Origin: Microbulbifer agarilyticus
GTDB taxonomy: Bacteria > Pseudomonadota > Gammaproteobacteria > Pseudomonadales > Cellvibrionaceae
Assembly: GCF_001999945.1 (NCBI RefSeq)
Contig: NZ_CP019650.1
Coordinates: forward strand, 744,001 to 808,000
DNA length: 64,000 bases
Direction of reading: 5' to 3'
Shown here: in pieces, positions 17,487 to 26,749 of the stretch
How positions within the stretch are numbered: position 1 is the stretch's first letter
Layout: each line of letters opens with the position of its first letter
Position numbers and translations under genes: made by a program
Notes under the pieces: model-generated
What the model saw: only the letters and a program-made list of their open reading frames with translations
Told to the model about the DNA's origin: nothing
Database searches by the model: none

Positions 17487-18524
17487 TCATTCGCCTTCGG
17501 CGCTCGCCGGTGTTTTTGACTCGGTGCTTTTCTCGGCCTTTTTATCGTCCTTATCCTTTTTAATGGGGATATCGAACAGGGCCGGAGTAGCCGCGAGGAA
17601 CTCGTCCATGGGCACCGGCTTGCGCCACAGCAGGGTCTTCGACTTCAGTTCCTTGGACACTTCCGGTGAGCCACTGAACTCGTCCATGCGGCCAATCTCC
17701 ACCGCGGCCAGAAAGCCGAGGAAACACCAGGGCAGCACAATGGAGGCCACCAGGCGCCAGTGCGGCGCAATATTCAGGGCCAGGTAGGCCGCGCACCACA
17801 GCATCACCGGCAGGATCACTGCCAGCGCCAGGATGTTGAGCAGCGGTATCGCGTGGTGAATGGAATAGTTGAAATTGAGCAGCGAGCCGAACCACTGCCA
17901 GGCGGCGTACACCAGGGCCGCCGTAGCGGCGATGGAAAAGTGGGCGAGGAAGTGCGATTCGTGCTTCACCACCTTGCCGATAAATGCCCAAGCAGCGGCG
18001 TAGATCAGTAGGCCGAAGATCACATCGGTCAGCACTTCCACCACGCGGGTCCAGGGGAATTCACTGGTGCTGCCGAGGAACGCGAGCCATAGGCTGATAC
18101 CGGCGACCAGCAGGCACAGCAGCGTGGCGACCAGTGGTGTTGCCAGGCGGTCGAACACGTTTTCCGCCGAATGCAGCGGGATGGCCGGCGATACGCTCAT
18201 GGCCGAATCGATAAAACGCACCCGGCTCTTGCCCAGCTGTACCTCATCGCCGCACTGGATCTGGTAGGCATCCACATCCATCGGCTTTACCGACTTGTCA
18301 CGGAAGTTGCGCATCAAGCGCATGCCGTTGAGGCTCTTCAGGTCGTGCAGGACGTAACAACCGTCGTCGTCCTTCAGTACTTCTGCGTGCACCGGGTCCA
18401 CATGCGGGTCTTCCAGCATCACCTCGTTGCTGTAACAGCGGCCGAGGGTCGCGCGGTCGCCCTCCATCCGGAAGCGGTTACACACCCGGTGGGCACGATC
18501 TATGGTCTCGATAATCAGTGCCAT
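17487..18524 (-). CDS. FHA-domain integral membrane protein
   Basis: A 345-residue protein. Residues 1-105 form an FHA phosphothreonine-binding domain: RATLGRCYSNEVMLEDPHVDPVHAEV and LHDLKSLNGMRL, with the Gly-Arg, Ser/Pro-His and Asn-Gly marks. Five or so membrane helices follow (~130-275, for example LVATLLCLLVAGISLWLAFL). The tail is lysine/glutamate-rich. The ATG lies ten bases inside the protease gene, so the two are translationally coupled. It likely docks a phosphorylated partner at the membrane, and the two Ser/Thr kinases nearby are obvious candidates. It is not a recognised secretion-system Fha. Confidence 0.85.
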   Translation of the reverse strand: MALIIETIDRAHRVCNRFRMEGDRATLGRCYSNEVMLEDPHVDPVHAEVLKDDDGCYVLHDLKSLNGMRLMRNFRDKSVKPMDVDAYQIQCGDEVQLGKSRVRFIDSAMSVSPAIPLHSAENVFDRLATPLVATLLCLLVAGISLWLAFLGSTSEFPWTRVVEVLTDVIFGLLIYAAAWAFIGKVVKHESHFLAHFSIAATAALVYAAWQWFGSLLNFNYSIHHAIPLLNILALAVILPVMLWCAAYLALNIAPHWRLVASIVLPWCFLGFLAAVEIGRMDEFSGSPEVSKELKSKTLLWRKPVPMDEFLAATPALFDIPIKKDKDDKKAEKSTESKTPASAEGE

Positions 18525-19906
18525 TGGATTTCGCTCACAAACTTCTGGGTAAAGGCGGTGGCCGATTCCTGGGTGAATCCGGACAGGGTGAAGTGGCTCA
18601 CCAGCGCGCGATTCTCATGGTCCACGGTGAGGCTCACAAAGAACACATCGAACAGGTCCGGGAAGTTCTTGTAGCGGCGCACGCAGTAGGTGGTGCGGGC
18701 AATCACCGGCTCATGGTTGCCATTGGCCTTGGGTGGTTTCTGTTCGTCACCGGACGCTTCTTTGTCGCCTTCCTTATCCGCGCCATTGGTTTTGGCGGCA
18801 TCGCCATTGCGCGGCTGGGTGGTGAACTGCTGTTTGCAGTTGAAGTCGGTGACATCCTCTTCACTGGCGCTGTTACCGGGGAAGAAGCCGCTCATGTTTT
18901 CTTCATAGGCGGCGTAAAAGCGCGATGACAGGAAGTCGTCTGCGGATTCCAGCCAGAAGAATTCGTATTCCACCCGCCCGGTGTCGAAGTCTTCCGACAG
19001 GTACACCACATCCTGCCCGGTGCAGCCCTTAGCTACCTGCTTGATCATTTCGTCTTCGTCGTCGCTGGTGTTCCCCCAGCACTGGATCGACGGCACGATT
19101 TCGCCCACTACCATGGCGTCGCCCAGTGGGCGCAGCTTCCAGTCGGCGCTGAGTATCTCGTCGATAATGCGTTGCTGGTTTTTATGTAGCTGCCGGTCGA
19201 TGATCGGTTGCAGCTCCGGGGTGCCGTTGCCGTTCTTCAGGTCGTTTTTGAAGTCTTCCAGCAGGTTGATCAGCTTGTCTACCGGCACCAGAAAACTGAT
19301 TTGGTTACCGGCGGTGGCCACATTGATACCTACCACCTCGCCGTTGCGATTAATCACCGGGCCGCCGCTCATACCGGGGTTGATGGAGCCGGAGAAATGA
19401 ATGCGGTCGTAAAAACTGCCGCTGGCAATCCCGTTATAGGTACCGGGCACAATGGTCATGCCCAGGTCCAGTGGGTTGCCCATGGAGACGATGGTTTCAC
19501 CGCGGCTTGGCGGCTGCTGTGCCAGCCGCAGGTAATCCGGCCCCGGTTCGCCTTTTTGCCGCAGGATGGCCAGATCATTGATGACATCCACATCCAGCAA
19601 TTCCAGGTCACCTTCCTTGCCATCCACTGATAAGTATTTGAGCGCGTACTTGTCTTCATCGTGCACCGCGGCGGATACCACGTGGTAGTTGGTGGCAATC
19701 AACCCATCACTGGAAATCTGGAAGCCGGAGCCGAGGCCGGATTTGGAATTGGAGGAGAGCTCGATCAGGCGGATCTGGTACAGGCTGCCGCGGTAATCGC
19801 TGTATAGCTGTTCGTAACTTTGTGCCTGGCTGAAGCTGCCATATAGAAGCAGCGAGAAGACAGCCAAATAGCTCAGAAGATTCAGGCGCGTAAACATTCT
19901 CGGCAT
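18515..19906 (-). CDS. exported trypsin-like serine protease (HtrA-like, no PDZ seen)
   Basis: A 463-residue exported protein. The signal peptide (LNLLSYLAVFSLLLYGSFSQA) is followed by a chymotrypsin fold with the complete triad: His in IATNYHVVSAA, Asp in VINDLAILRQKG, and Ser in NPGMSGGPVINRNG. The C-terminal ~230 residues contain no recognisable PDZ domain. They hold cysteines (SIQCWG, KGCTG, DFNCKQQF, TYCVRRY) and a Lys/Asp-rich low-complexity insert. ATG at 19906 is taken; ATG at 19897 is equally possible. Coupled by overlap to the FHA membrane protein, it could be a periplasmic stress protease under phospho-signalling control, which is inference. Confidence 0.85.
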   Translation of the reverse strand: MPRMFTRLNLLSYLAVFSLLLYGSFSQAQSYEQLYSDYRGSLYQIRLIELSSNSKSGLGSGFQISSDGLIATNYHVVSAAVHDEDKYALKYLSVDGKEGDLELLDVDVINDLAILRQKGEPGPDYLRLAQQPPSRGETIVSMGNPLDLGMTIVPGTYNGIASGSFYDRIHFSGSINPGMSGGPVINRNGEVVGINVATAGNQISFLVPVDKLINLLEDFKNDLKNGNGTPELQPIIDRQLHKNQQRIIDEILSADWKLRPLGDAMVVGEIVPSIQCWGNTSDDEDEMIKQVAKGCTGQDVVYLSEDFDTGRVEYEFFWLESADDFLSSRFYAAYEENMSGFFPGNSASEEDVTDFNCKQQFTTQPRNGDAAKTNGADKEGDKEASGDEQKPPKANGNHEPVIARTTYCVRRYKNFPDLFDVFFVSLTVDHENRALVSHFTLSGFTQESATAFTQKFVSEIQWH

Positions 19907-20180
19907 TGTGGATAAATCAGCGCTGTTTAATTTGTGGGCGAAATGACCGCCGAGTTTACGGGAAGGCCCGGTGCCCAACAAGCAAGCAACAGGCGCCACA
20001 CAGAGTACCCGCGAAGCGCGGGCACCGATTTCACAGTGTAGTGAATGGTTTCACATTACGCGGTGCTTCCATGTGCCCCAGTCGTTTACGTAGTTTCAAC
20101 AAGAGGCACAGAGTTCTACAGGCCGCATAATTGCTTAATTTGCAGTTTAAATGCACGCCAAAATGGCGCGACGCAACTGT

Positions 20181-20220
20181 CGTGTAATTTCGTGTAATGG
20201 CGTGTGATCGACCTGTAATA
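20181..20220. promoter_or_regulatory. 10-bp phased direct repeats, probable operator
   Basis: CGTGTAAT occurs at 20181 and 20191, CGTGTGAT at 20201, and a fourth related CTGTAAT at 20213. The first three are spaced exactly one helical turn apart. Such in-phase direct repeats suit OmpR/PhoB-type regulators. The site lies between the minus-strand protease gene and the plus-strand GGA-rich RNA and could serve either. Confidence 0.55.
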
Positions 20221-20229
20221 GAGAAATCC

Positions 20230-20665
20230 GTAAATTTCACTCCAAGGTTGAAGGGGACGCGATGCCCGGCCCTCACAGGAGCCGCGGCAAGGTGGATTGC
20301 AGACACCCTGTTTCCGGTGTCCGTTACGGAAAACGGATCTACGGATAAGGATTATCGGGCGCTCAGGATGAGCACCCGTCATCGGCAAGCAGTACAGCGC
20401 CTTTCAACCATTTTGCCAATGGATTGGTAGTTGACCGTCACCACAGAGCCCAATTGGGTGCGGTCAGCAATTCAGGAAGACTTCAGCGCAAGCTGAACCG
20501 TCAGGCCGGCCCGGCAACCACAGAGCCTAGGAAGCCGGGATTGTGGAAGGGCCTGACAGAGGCACGGATGCCTCATTTCGCTCTTGATAGTGTTGTTGTA
20601 ACCGTAGATGGCTGGGACCATCTTTTTACTACCGGCAGTAAGCGTGCTTACTGCCGGTTTTTTTT
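20230..20665 (+). ncRNA. CsrB-like GGA-hairpin RNA (CsrA/RsmA antagonist candidate)
   Basis: No coding gene fits this stretch. About 14 GGA motifs occur between 20277 and 20617, and many are displayed by small hairpins. CCGTT/AACGG (20321-20336) has loop ACGGAA. GATAA/TTATC (20344-20356) has loop GGA. GCTC/GAGC inside GGG/CCC (20357-20377) has loop AGGAT. CCAA/TTGG (20416-20427) has loop TGGA. GAGGCA/TGCCTC (20559-20574) has loop CGGA. AGATGG/CCATCT (20606-20623) has loop CTGGGA. A GCAA tetraloop hairpin (20482-20497) and a strong terminator complete the picture. This is the architecture of CsrB/RsmB. The 5' end is uncertain, and no GacA box was found upstream. Confidence 0.65.
20631..20665 (+). 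terminator. strong rho-independent terminator of the CsrB-like RNA
   Basis: ACCGGCAGTAAG pairs with CTTACTGCCGGT around a four-base loop and is followed by eight Ts. It separates this RNA from the plus-strand gene at 20834. Confidence 0.92.
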
Positions 20666-20833
20666 CGCCAAATTTTGATGGCATTCCCTGTATCGGTTGC
20701 ATTAAGCTGTGTGACGCAGTTCTCGTTCTGAGTCTGTGTATGTTTTTCAAAACGTTTCAAGACCATTGATCACCCTGGCGGTTTGCAGGGAAGGTGAGTC
20801 GTACTCACTGTATACAACTATAGGGATGACAAC

Positions 20834-21331
20834 ATGAATAAAGCTGAAGTGGATAATTACTGCGACTCGCTGCCGTCATTGGATATTCAGGTGCCGGCAG
20901 ATGATATCGATATCAGTATGGTTCTTCGTCCGGTAGAGCCTGTGGATGGCGTGCCGCAGTATTGGCCTTTTTATGAGGCAGATAACCCGGAAGAGTTGTT
21001 TGGCAACATGGATTTCCACTTCGGTGGTCGCGGAGGGAAGGTAAAAATCAAGTTAACGTTGGATTTATCCTCGGTTCCGGGGAGGGATATCGAATTTGCA
21101 TTGAGTACAAGTCGTAAGTTGGACGGTATCTTGGCTCTGAGTCCAGATTTTAAACACCAATTCAAGACCACCGCGCAGCGAATAAATGGGCGTTATACGG
21201 AGTTGAGTATTGTTGTTAAAGATAAAGAGCATATCCCGGATAATTTTTCATTTTTATGGCTCTGTGAAACCGTAGGGGAAGGGATGCACTTTGTTTCTGG
21301 TGATCCTAGGATCATCATAATTCCAGATTGA
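20834..21331 (+). CDS. hypothetical protein in kinase island
   Basis: A 165-residue acidic soluble protein with no signal peptide or membrane segment and no family that I recognise. AGGGA precedes the ATG by seven bases. The sequence alternates hydrophobic and charged residues in a beta-rich pattern (KVKIKLTLDLSS, DIEFALSTS, TELSIVVKD). Its 3' end overlaps the kinase gene tail-to-tail by 17 bases (21315-21331). Its base composition is AT-rich like the adjacent TPR half of that kinase. Being embedded in the phospho-signalling island, it could be a kinase substrate or modulator; nothing in the sequence proves this. Confidence 0.7.
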   Translation: MNKAEVDNYCDSLPSLDIQVPADDIDISMVLRPVEPVDGVPQYWPFYEADNPEELFGNMDFHFGGRGGKVKIKLTLDLSSVPGRDIEFALSTSRKLDGILALSPDFKHQFKTTAQRINGRYTELSIVVKDKEHIPDNFSFLWLCETVGEGMHFVSGDPRIIIIPD

Positions 21332-23957
21332 TTTGTGAGCAAATAGCTGTGCCTGCAGCACCTGGCGCAGCTGCTTTTTCGCAAAAATCCTTATATACCG
21401 GGAGTAGAAACCAGTCTTTACTCATGCCTTGATTTAGCAGTTGTTTTATTTGATATCCTGCGGAGTTGTATTCGCCCCCTAAGATGTAAACTTGCGATGA
21501 TATATATTTAACATCGGAGTTTTCTGGGTAATTTGAATTTAGCTGATGAATTATTTCGATCGCCTCCCCAGGGCTTCCCAGGTATGCAATTGCTTGAGCG
21601 TAATAGCTGCGATTTTCTGGTGAGTTCTTATTCGCAGTTAGTTTTTTCAGCTGTTCGAAGTAATTTTTTGCTTCTGATTTTTTGTTTAATAAAAGCAACG
21701 TCTCGGCAATGTTTCCAATTATGGTGATGTTGTTTGGAGATTTTGAGAGTGCGTTTCGGTATTCTTGGAGAGCTTCTTCATATCTTTTCTGTAAAAGAAA
21801 GGCTGTCCCCAAGTTTGTCTGCAAGTACCAATCCAAGTCGGTTTTTGGGATTGATTTTATTATTTTTTCCGATTCTATATATTCCCCTTTCTCTATAAGA
21901 ATTCCGGAAAGCAAGGATAGTGGTTTTATACTCTTTTGGTTTTTTTCAATAGCCAGATAAAGTTTTCTTATTGCCTTCTCATAGTCGCCAGTTAGATAGA
22001 GATTTATTGCAGATATGTAGTAGGATTCTGATGATGGATGGATTTTTATTGCTTCGTCGAGATATTTTTGGCTGTCTTCGTAGTTGCCTTGAGATTGAAG
22101 GAATTTCGCATATTGCGTTAAAAGAGAAGAGCTTGGGAAGTTAAGTTCTTTCATTTTCTGGGCCAAGCCATCAATGTCGGCTGATTGGTCTAACTGGCTT
22201 CGCAATCTAAATTCGAGTTCTAAAATAATTTCTTGAGGGACTTTTCTTTGTTTGGCTTTGCGTAATTGCTGTAGTCCTTCTATTAAAAATTCTTTTTTTC
22301 CTGTTCTGGTGAAAAGGTCGAAGCTGATCTGAGTGTGTAGTTTGTAGAGTGAAGTGTTTTGTGAGTGCGTTTCTAGTAGTTTCTCCAGAAGCTCGAGGTC
22401 AAATTTGGTTGTTGAATCTTGGTTTGCTTTAGATGCTATAGCGAGATAAGTGTTGTAATTCTCGGGATTCATTTGTAGCGAAGCATATTTCTTATTTCGA
22501 TATTTTTCGTCAAATAGGCTTGCTGTGACACTGCTGATTTTGAATTCTGATTCCTGAATAAGAGATAGTGGAGAGCTAAAGCTTATCTGGTTAGTGAGAG
22601 TCACGGAGTTGGGGTCGATTAATTCAATATTCACCTGGCAATTACTTGCCTCGCAGAGTAATTGTGCGCTAATGGCATGTGTTGCCCCCAAGTTTACAAG
22701 CTCGTTGAAATTATTTTTCCTCTCTGAGGAGTTGTCGGGTTTGAATCGTAGTAGTGCACTTCCCTTTAAGTGCGAAATCGAATTCATCAATGCCTGCCGC
22801 ACCATAGTTTTGGTCAGCGCCTTGGCATTCTCCTCCCCGCGAATTTCCCCGTTAATTTCCACCGGCATTACCGCAATATATTGTGGCTCCAGTCGGGTAA
22901 TTTCCTTCCAGCCCCAGTAGCTTCCAGTACCCAGTACCAGTGTGGCGGCAACACCGGTAGTAATCCGCTGCCAGCGCCGACGGCTTTTGACTTTCTGTTG
23001 AGTAAACAAATCGGTCAGAGTTGCGGTGAAATCTTCTGCTTCCGCTTCCATCCCCTGTTTGTGCAGCAGGGCAAAGCCCTGATACACAATCTGCGCGCTT
23101 TCCGGGCGCTGCGCGGGTTCTTTGGCGAGGAGCTTGTCCAGCAGTACCGCAAGCGGATCGGGAATATTTCGCCATGCCTGCTGCGGCGGGATATGCGGTT
23201 CGCTGGTAATGCGGTTGGCCATGGCCAGCGCGCCGGCTTCGTGCTTTTCAAACGGACGGCTGCCGCACAGTAACTCAAATGCTATCGCACCGAGGCTAAA
23301 CAGGTCGCTGCGTGCGGTGAGTGTTTTACCGAGGATCTGCTCCGGCGACATGGCGGTGATGGTGCCGGCCAGCTGGTTTTCCGCGGTGAGGGTCTTCTCG
23401 TCCAGCTGCTGGGATTTGGCGATGCCGAAATCGGTGATTTTGGCCACCGGCTCGCCCTTGGCGTTTTCCGCAATCAGGATGTTGTCGGCCTTGAGGTCGC
23501 GGTGAATGATGCCGAGGTCGTGGGCCTGCTGCAGGCCCAGGCAGATCTGCATCAGTAGGCTGAGCTTCTGCTGCAGGCTGGGGCTGCGCTCGCGCATCCA
23601 CGCGCGCAGTGTGGTGCCCTCGATATATTCCATTACCAGGGCGACGCTGGTGTCACTGCCGGCGGTTTCTTCCAGCACATCGTGCAGGGCGACAATATTC
23701 GGGTGATTGAGTTGGGCGAGCAGGCGGGCTTCCTGCTGGATGCGTTCGCGGGCGTTTTGGCTGGCGATATCGTCGCGGAGCTTCTTAACCGCCACTTTGC
23801 GGTGCAGCTTCAGGTCTTCAGCGAGGTAGACAACTCCCATGCCGCCCGCACCTAGCGTGCTGAGTACACGGTAGCGGTCGCTGCCTAACTGTGGCGTCTC
23901 CTCGCGAGCATCGGTTGCGTTGCTTTTTTGTACAACGTCGGGGTCTGCAATATCCAT
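21315..23957 (-). CDS. transmembrane Ser/Thr protein kinase with TPR-rich C-terminus
   Basis: An 880-residue Hanks-type kinase. The catalytic domain (residues ~29-300) has the Gly loop LGAGGMGVVYLA, Lys58 in VAVKKL, HRDLKADN (152-159), DFG (176-178) and MSPEQ. One membrane helix lies at ~331-350. The ~500-residue second half contains TPR-like helical repeats (for example NYEDSQKYLDEAIKIHPSS, RYEEALQEYRNALSKSP). The kinase domain would be cytoplasmic and the repeats periplasmic, sensing protein or wall state. It follows the sister kinase gene by 36 bases. The kinase half is GC-rich while the TPR half is distinctly AT-rich, suggesting domain fusion or different ancestry. Confidence 0.92.
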   Translation of the reverse strand: MDIADPDVVQKSNATDAREETPQLGSDRYRVLSTLGAGGMGVVYLAEDLKLHRKVAVKKLRDDIASQNARERIQQEARLLAQLNHPNIVALHDVLEETAGSDTSVALVMEYIEGTTLRAWMRERSPSLQQKLSLLMQICLGLQQAHDLGIIHRDLKADNILIAENAKGEPVAKITDFGIAKSQQLDEKTLTAENQLAGTITAMSPEQILGKTLTARSDLFSLGAIAFELLCGSRPFEKHEAGALAMANRITSEPHIPPQQAWRNIPDPLAVLLDKLLAKEPAQRPESAQIVYQGFALLHKQGMEAEAEDFTATLTDLFTQQKVKSRRRWQRITTGVAATLVLGTGSYWGWKEITRLEPQYIAVMPVEINGEIRGEENAKALTKTMVRQALMNSISHLKGSALLRFKPDNSSERKNNFNELVNLGATHAISAQLLCEASNCQVNIELIDPNSVTLTNQISFSSPLSLIQESEFKISSVTASLFDEKYRNKKYASLQMNPENYNTYLAIASKANQDSTTKFDLELLEKLLETHSQNTSLYKLHTQISFDLFTRTGKKEFLIEGLQQLRKAKQRKVPQEIILELEFRLRSQLDQSADIDGLAQKMKELNFPSSSLLTQYAKFLQSQGNYEDSQKYLDEAIKIHPSSESYYISAINLYLTGDYEKAIRKLYLAIEKNQKSIKPLSLLSGILIEKGEYIESEKIIKSIPKTDLDWYLQTNLGTAFLLQKRYEEALQEYRNALSKSPNNITIIGNIAETLLLLNKKSEAKNYFEQLKKLTANKNSPENRSYYAQAIAYLGSPGEAIEIIHQLNSNYPENSDVKYISSQVYILGGEYNSAGYQIKQLLNQGMSKDWFLLPVYKDFCEKAAAPGAAGTAICSQINLEL

Positions 23958-23993
23958 CTGCGTGCTTTCTTGTAGTGGTTGAGCCCGAACCCG

Positions 23994-26705
23994 TTACTCC
24001 TGGGTCCCATTGAGGGCAAGCTGGGAATTGCCCTCTTTTTTCTTCTTTCCCTTGCCGCCACAGAGACCCGGATATTGCTGTCGCAGGTCGTCGAAGCTGG
24101 GGATAGTGCAGATTTTGGCAAACCGCGGCGTGTAATACCAGATGGGGGATATCCCATGCTCCAGGGTTTTGCGCATATGCGCCTTCGCGGAGAGCAGGTC
24201 TCCGGTGGTGATATACACCTGTGCGCGCAGGTAATTGGTATACAGATCGTCCGGCGCGTCGCGGCGGATCTTGATCAGGTTCTCTACCGCCTTCTCTGGC
24301 TGGCCGAGCTCGGCATAGGCGCGGGCCTGCATCAGCAGCCCTTCCCAGTCGTCGCGGTCGCGGGAGACGCGCAGTGCGCGGCGGGCAAAGTTCAGTGCGG
24401 CTTTGTGTTCCTTGAGTTCGTAGGCAATTTCCGCCTGATACAGATAGGCTTCGGCATCTTTGGGGGAGAGCTGGTTTACGCGGTCGAAACAGCCGCGCGC
24501 CTCGCCGTACTGTTTCTCGATGTAGTAGGCCAGGCACAGGTTGTACAGATCCAGTGGCCCGATGCTGTCCACGCCGGCCTCGGTCAGCAGGCGCACGGTT
24601 TCCCCGGTTTCTCCCAGGTCGAGCTGGTTGCTGGCGAGTAGCGATACCGCCGCGATGTGATCGCTGTTCAGTGCGATGGCTTCGCGCAGGGTCTGGTTGG
24701 CGGAGGTCATATCGCCGCCGCGAGTCTCTGCCAGGGCTTTCTGGATCAGGTAGCCGTAGCTGGTGCGCAGCTGCAGGGCCTTGTTGATTTCCTGCAGGGC
24801 CTGGTCATAGTGGCCGCGCTGGTCCTGATACATGGCGCTCAGCTGGTAGTAGCTGGCCTTGTCCGGCAGGATCAGTTCCAGGCGCGCGAGCAGCGCTTCC
24901 GCACGGCCCGGGTCGTTAGCGTGAATGGCGAGGCGCAGTTTGCTGATCAGCAGCTGGGGCGTATTTTCCAGTGAGGCCGGCGCGCGCTGTAAAAAGCTTT
25001 GTAGGCGCTCGACGGCTTCGGCGGCGCGGCTGTTGAGGTCGCGGTCAATCACAATATGCGCGTAGAGCTCATACAGTGGCGCAAAGTTGTTTGCTGTCTG
25101 CTGCAGTGCATCCATTTCGTCCAGTAGCTCGGGCTGGCGCAGCTCGTCCGCACGACGCTCGTAGATCTCCAGGTAGCGCTGGTAATCCTCGGCGCTGATA
25201 TGCAGTGCCTGGTCGGCACCACTGGAAGGGAAGTCGGGCAGTAGGTTATTGAGCTGGTGCAGTGTCCGCGCGCGGCTTTCCAATCCTTCGTCCAGTGCCA
25301 GGCGGGTGCTGCGGTTGCCGATCACTGCCAGCGATTTACTGTCGAGCAGCTCAATGGAGAGTTCGCAGCTGTGACGGATACAGTCCAGCGTGGGGACCAG
25401 CAGCAGGTCGGCATTGAGGCTCTTGGCCTGCGCCGCAATGGGCTGGCCGTGCAATTTGTGGGATTCCGCAAAGGAAATCAGGCTGAGCCCCTCGCGGTTA
25501 GACAGCCCCTGTTTGAGCGCGTTGTGCACATTGTTGAGCAGCAGGCGCTGCTCGCGCGAGATGCTCTCGTCTTCGTGGTTGTCTTCAACCTCGAGCACGG
25601 CAATGTATTGGTTCTGTACGCGCTTTTCTGCTGCGGGTAGCCAGTTCATCGATGACCCGGCAAACAGGGCGGCAGCACCCAGCGCGCCACCCACGACGAT
25701 GCCTGTTGCAATTTGCAGGCGGCGCCAGAGCGAGGGTTTCTCCATTGGGTGTTGGTAAAAAGTATCCGCGGAGATGGTGGCGGTCAGGCTGTGGGTGCGG
25801 GTAAAGCTGGTATTGCTGCCGCGCAGTTGCGAGAGCAGGGCTTCCAGTTCGGTGGCCACCGCAGCCGCGTTGATCGGGCGCTGCTCGGGCTTCTTCGCCA
25901 GCAACAGGTCCAGCAGTTGACACAGCTGCGGCGGCAGTTCGGGGGCCAGGCGCGCGGGCGGCACGTGCGGCTGTTTTACGATACGGTCGGCAACCACATA
26001 GGGGCTGCTGTTATCGCCAAACGGGCTCTGCCCACACAGCAGGCGGTAGGCGAGTACCCCGAGGGAGAAGAGGTCGCTGCGGTTGTCGAGGGGTTTACCC
26101 TGGGCCTGTTCCGGCGACATGGCGCCCCAGCTCCCGGCCACATGCTGTTCGCGGGTGAGGCCGCTGTCTTCCTGCCAGTTTTTGGCAATACCGAAGTCGG
26201 TAATCTTGATGGTGCCACTGTTGTCCACCAGGATGTTTTCGGCTTTTAGGTCCCGGTGAATAATGCCGGCGCTATGCGCGCGGGTAAGGCCGCTGCAGAT
26301 TTGCTTGATCAGTTGCAGTTTCTGGATCAGGTCCGGCGAGCGCTCTCTTTGCCAGCGGTCGAGGCTGCAGCCATCGACGTATTCCATCACCAGCGCGATG
26401 CCATTGTCTGTGTCTACCACATCGTAGAGCTGGACAATATTGCTGTGGTTGAGCTGCGCGAGCAGTAGCGCCTCGCGGCGGATGCGTTCGTCGGCGTTGC
26501 TGCTGTTGGGATTGCGGAGCAGTTTTTTGATCGCCACCTGGCGGTTGAGGCGTTCGTCGGTAGCCAGGTAAACCACACCCATGCCGCCGGACCCGAGTCT
26601 GGCGGTGGCGTGGTAACGGCCGATATAAAACGGTAACTGCTCAGATTGCATGTGATGACTGCGGTAAACAAATCTACGGGAAAAACCGCCGTCCGTGGAT
26701 TCCAA
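23994..26705 (-). CDS. transmembrane Ser/Thr protein kinase with TPR-rich C-terminus
   Basis: A 903-residue Hanks-type kinase paralogous to its neighbour. The Gly loop LGSGGMGVVYLA, Lys60 in VAIKKLL, HRDLKAEN (150-157), DFG (170-172) and MSPEQAQGK are all present. A membrane helix lies near residues 333-354. The C-terminal half has TPR-like repeats (GHYDQALQEINKALQLR, KDAEAYLYQAEIAYELKEHK). TTG at 26705 is preceded by GGGAG; an ATG at 26651 gives a start nearer the kinase domain but lacks a ribosome site. It is preceded by the FHA gene and followed by the second kinase, so an FHA-kinase-kinase operon is likely. The GC-rich codon use is uniform throughout, unlike the sister gene. Confidence 0.92.
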   Translation of the reverse strand: MESTDGGFSRRFVYRSHHMQSEQLPFYIGRYHATARLGSGGMGVVYLATDERLNRQVAIKKLLRNPNSSNADERIRREALLLAQLNHSNIVQLYDVVDTDNGIALVMEYVDGCSLDRWQRERSPDLIQKLQLIKQICSGLTRAHSAGIIHRDLKAENILVDNSGTIKITDFGIAKNWQEDSGLTREQHVAGSWGAMSPEQAQGKPLDNRSDLFSLGVLAYRLLCGQSPFGDNSSPYVVADRIVKQPHVPPARLAPELPPQLCQLLDLLLAKKPEQRPINAAAVATELEALLSQLRGSNTSFTRTHSLTATISADTFYQHPMEKPSLWRRLQIATGIVVGGALGAAALFAGSSMNWLPAAEKRVQNQYIAVLEVEDNHEDESISREQRLLLNNVHNALKQGLSNREGLSLISFAESHKLHGQPIAAQAKSLNADLLLVPTLDCIRHSCELSIELLDSKSLAVIGNRSTRLALDEGLESRARTLHQLNNLLPDFPSSGADQALHISAEDYQRYLEIYERRADELRQPELLDEMDALQQTANNFAPLYELYAHIVIDRDLNSRAAEAVERLQSFLQRAPASLENTPQLLISKLRLAIHANDPGRAEALLARLELILPDKASYYQLSAMYQDQRGHYDQALQEINKALQLRTSYGYLIQKALAETRGGDMTSANQTLREAIALNSDHIAAVSLLASNQLDLGETGETVRLLTEAGVDSIGPLDLYNLCLAYYIEKQYGEARGCFDRVNQLSPKDAEAYLYQAEIAYELKEHKAALNFARRALRVSRDRDDWEGLLMQARAYAELGQPEKAVENLIKIRRDAPDDLYTNYLRAQVYITTGDLLSAKAHMRKTLEHGISPIWYYTPRFAKICTIPSFDDLRQQYPGLCGGKGKKKKEGNSQLALNGTQE

Positions 26706-26749
26706 CTTGCTCCCTGCAAGGCGCCCTCTGCTCGAGGCTGGGCCGGCGA

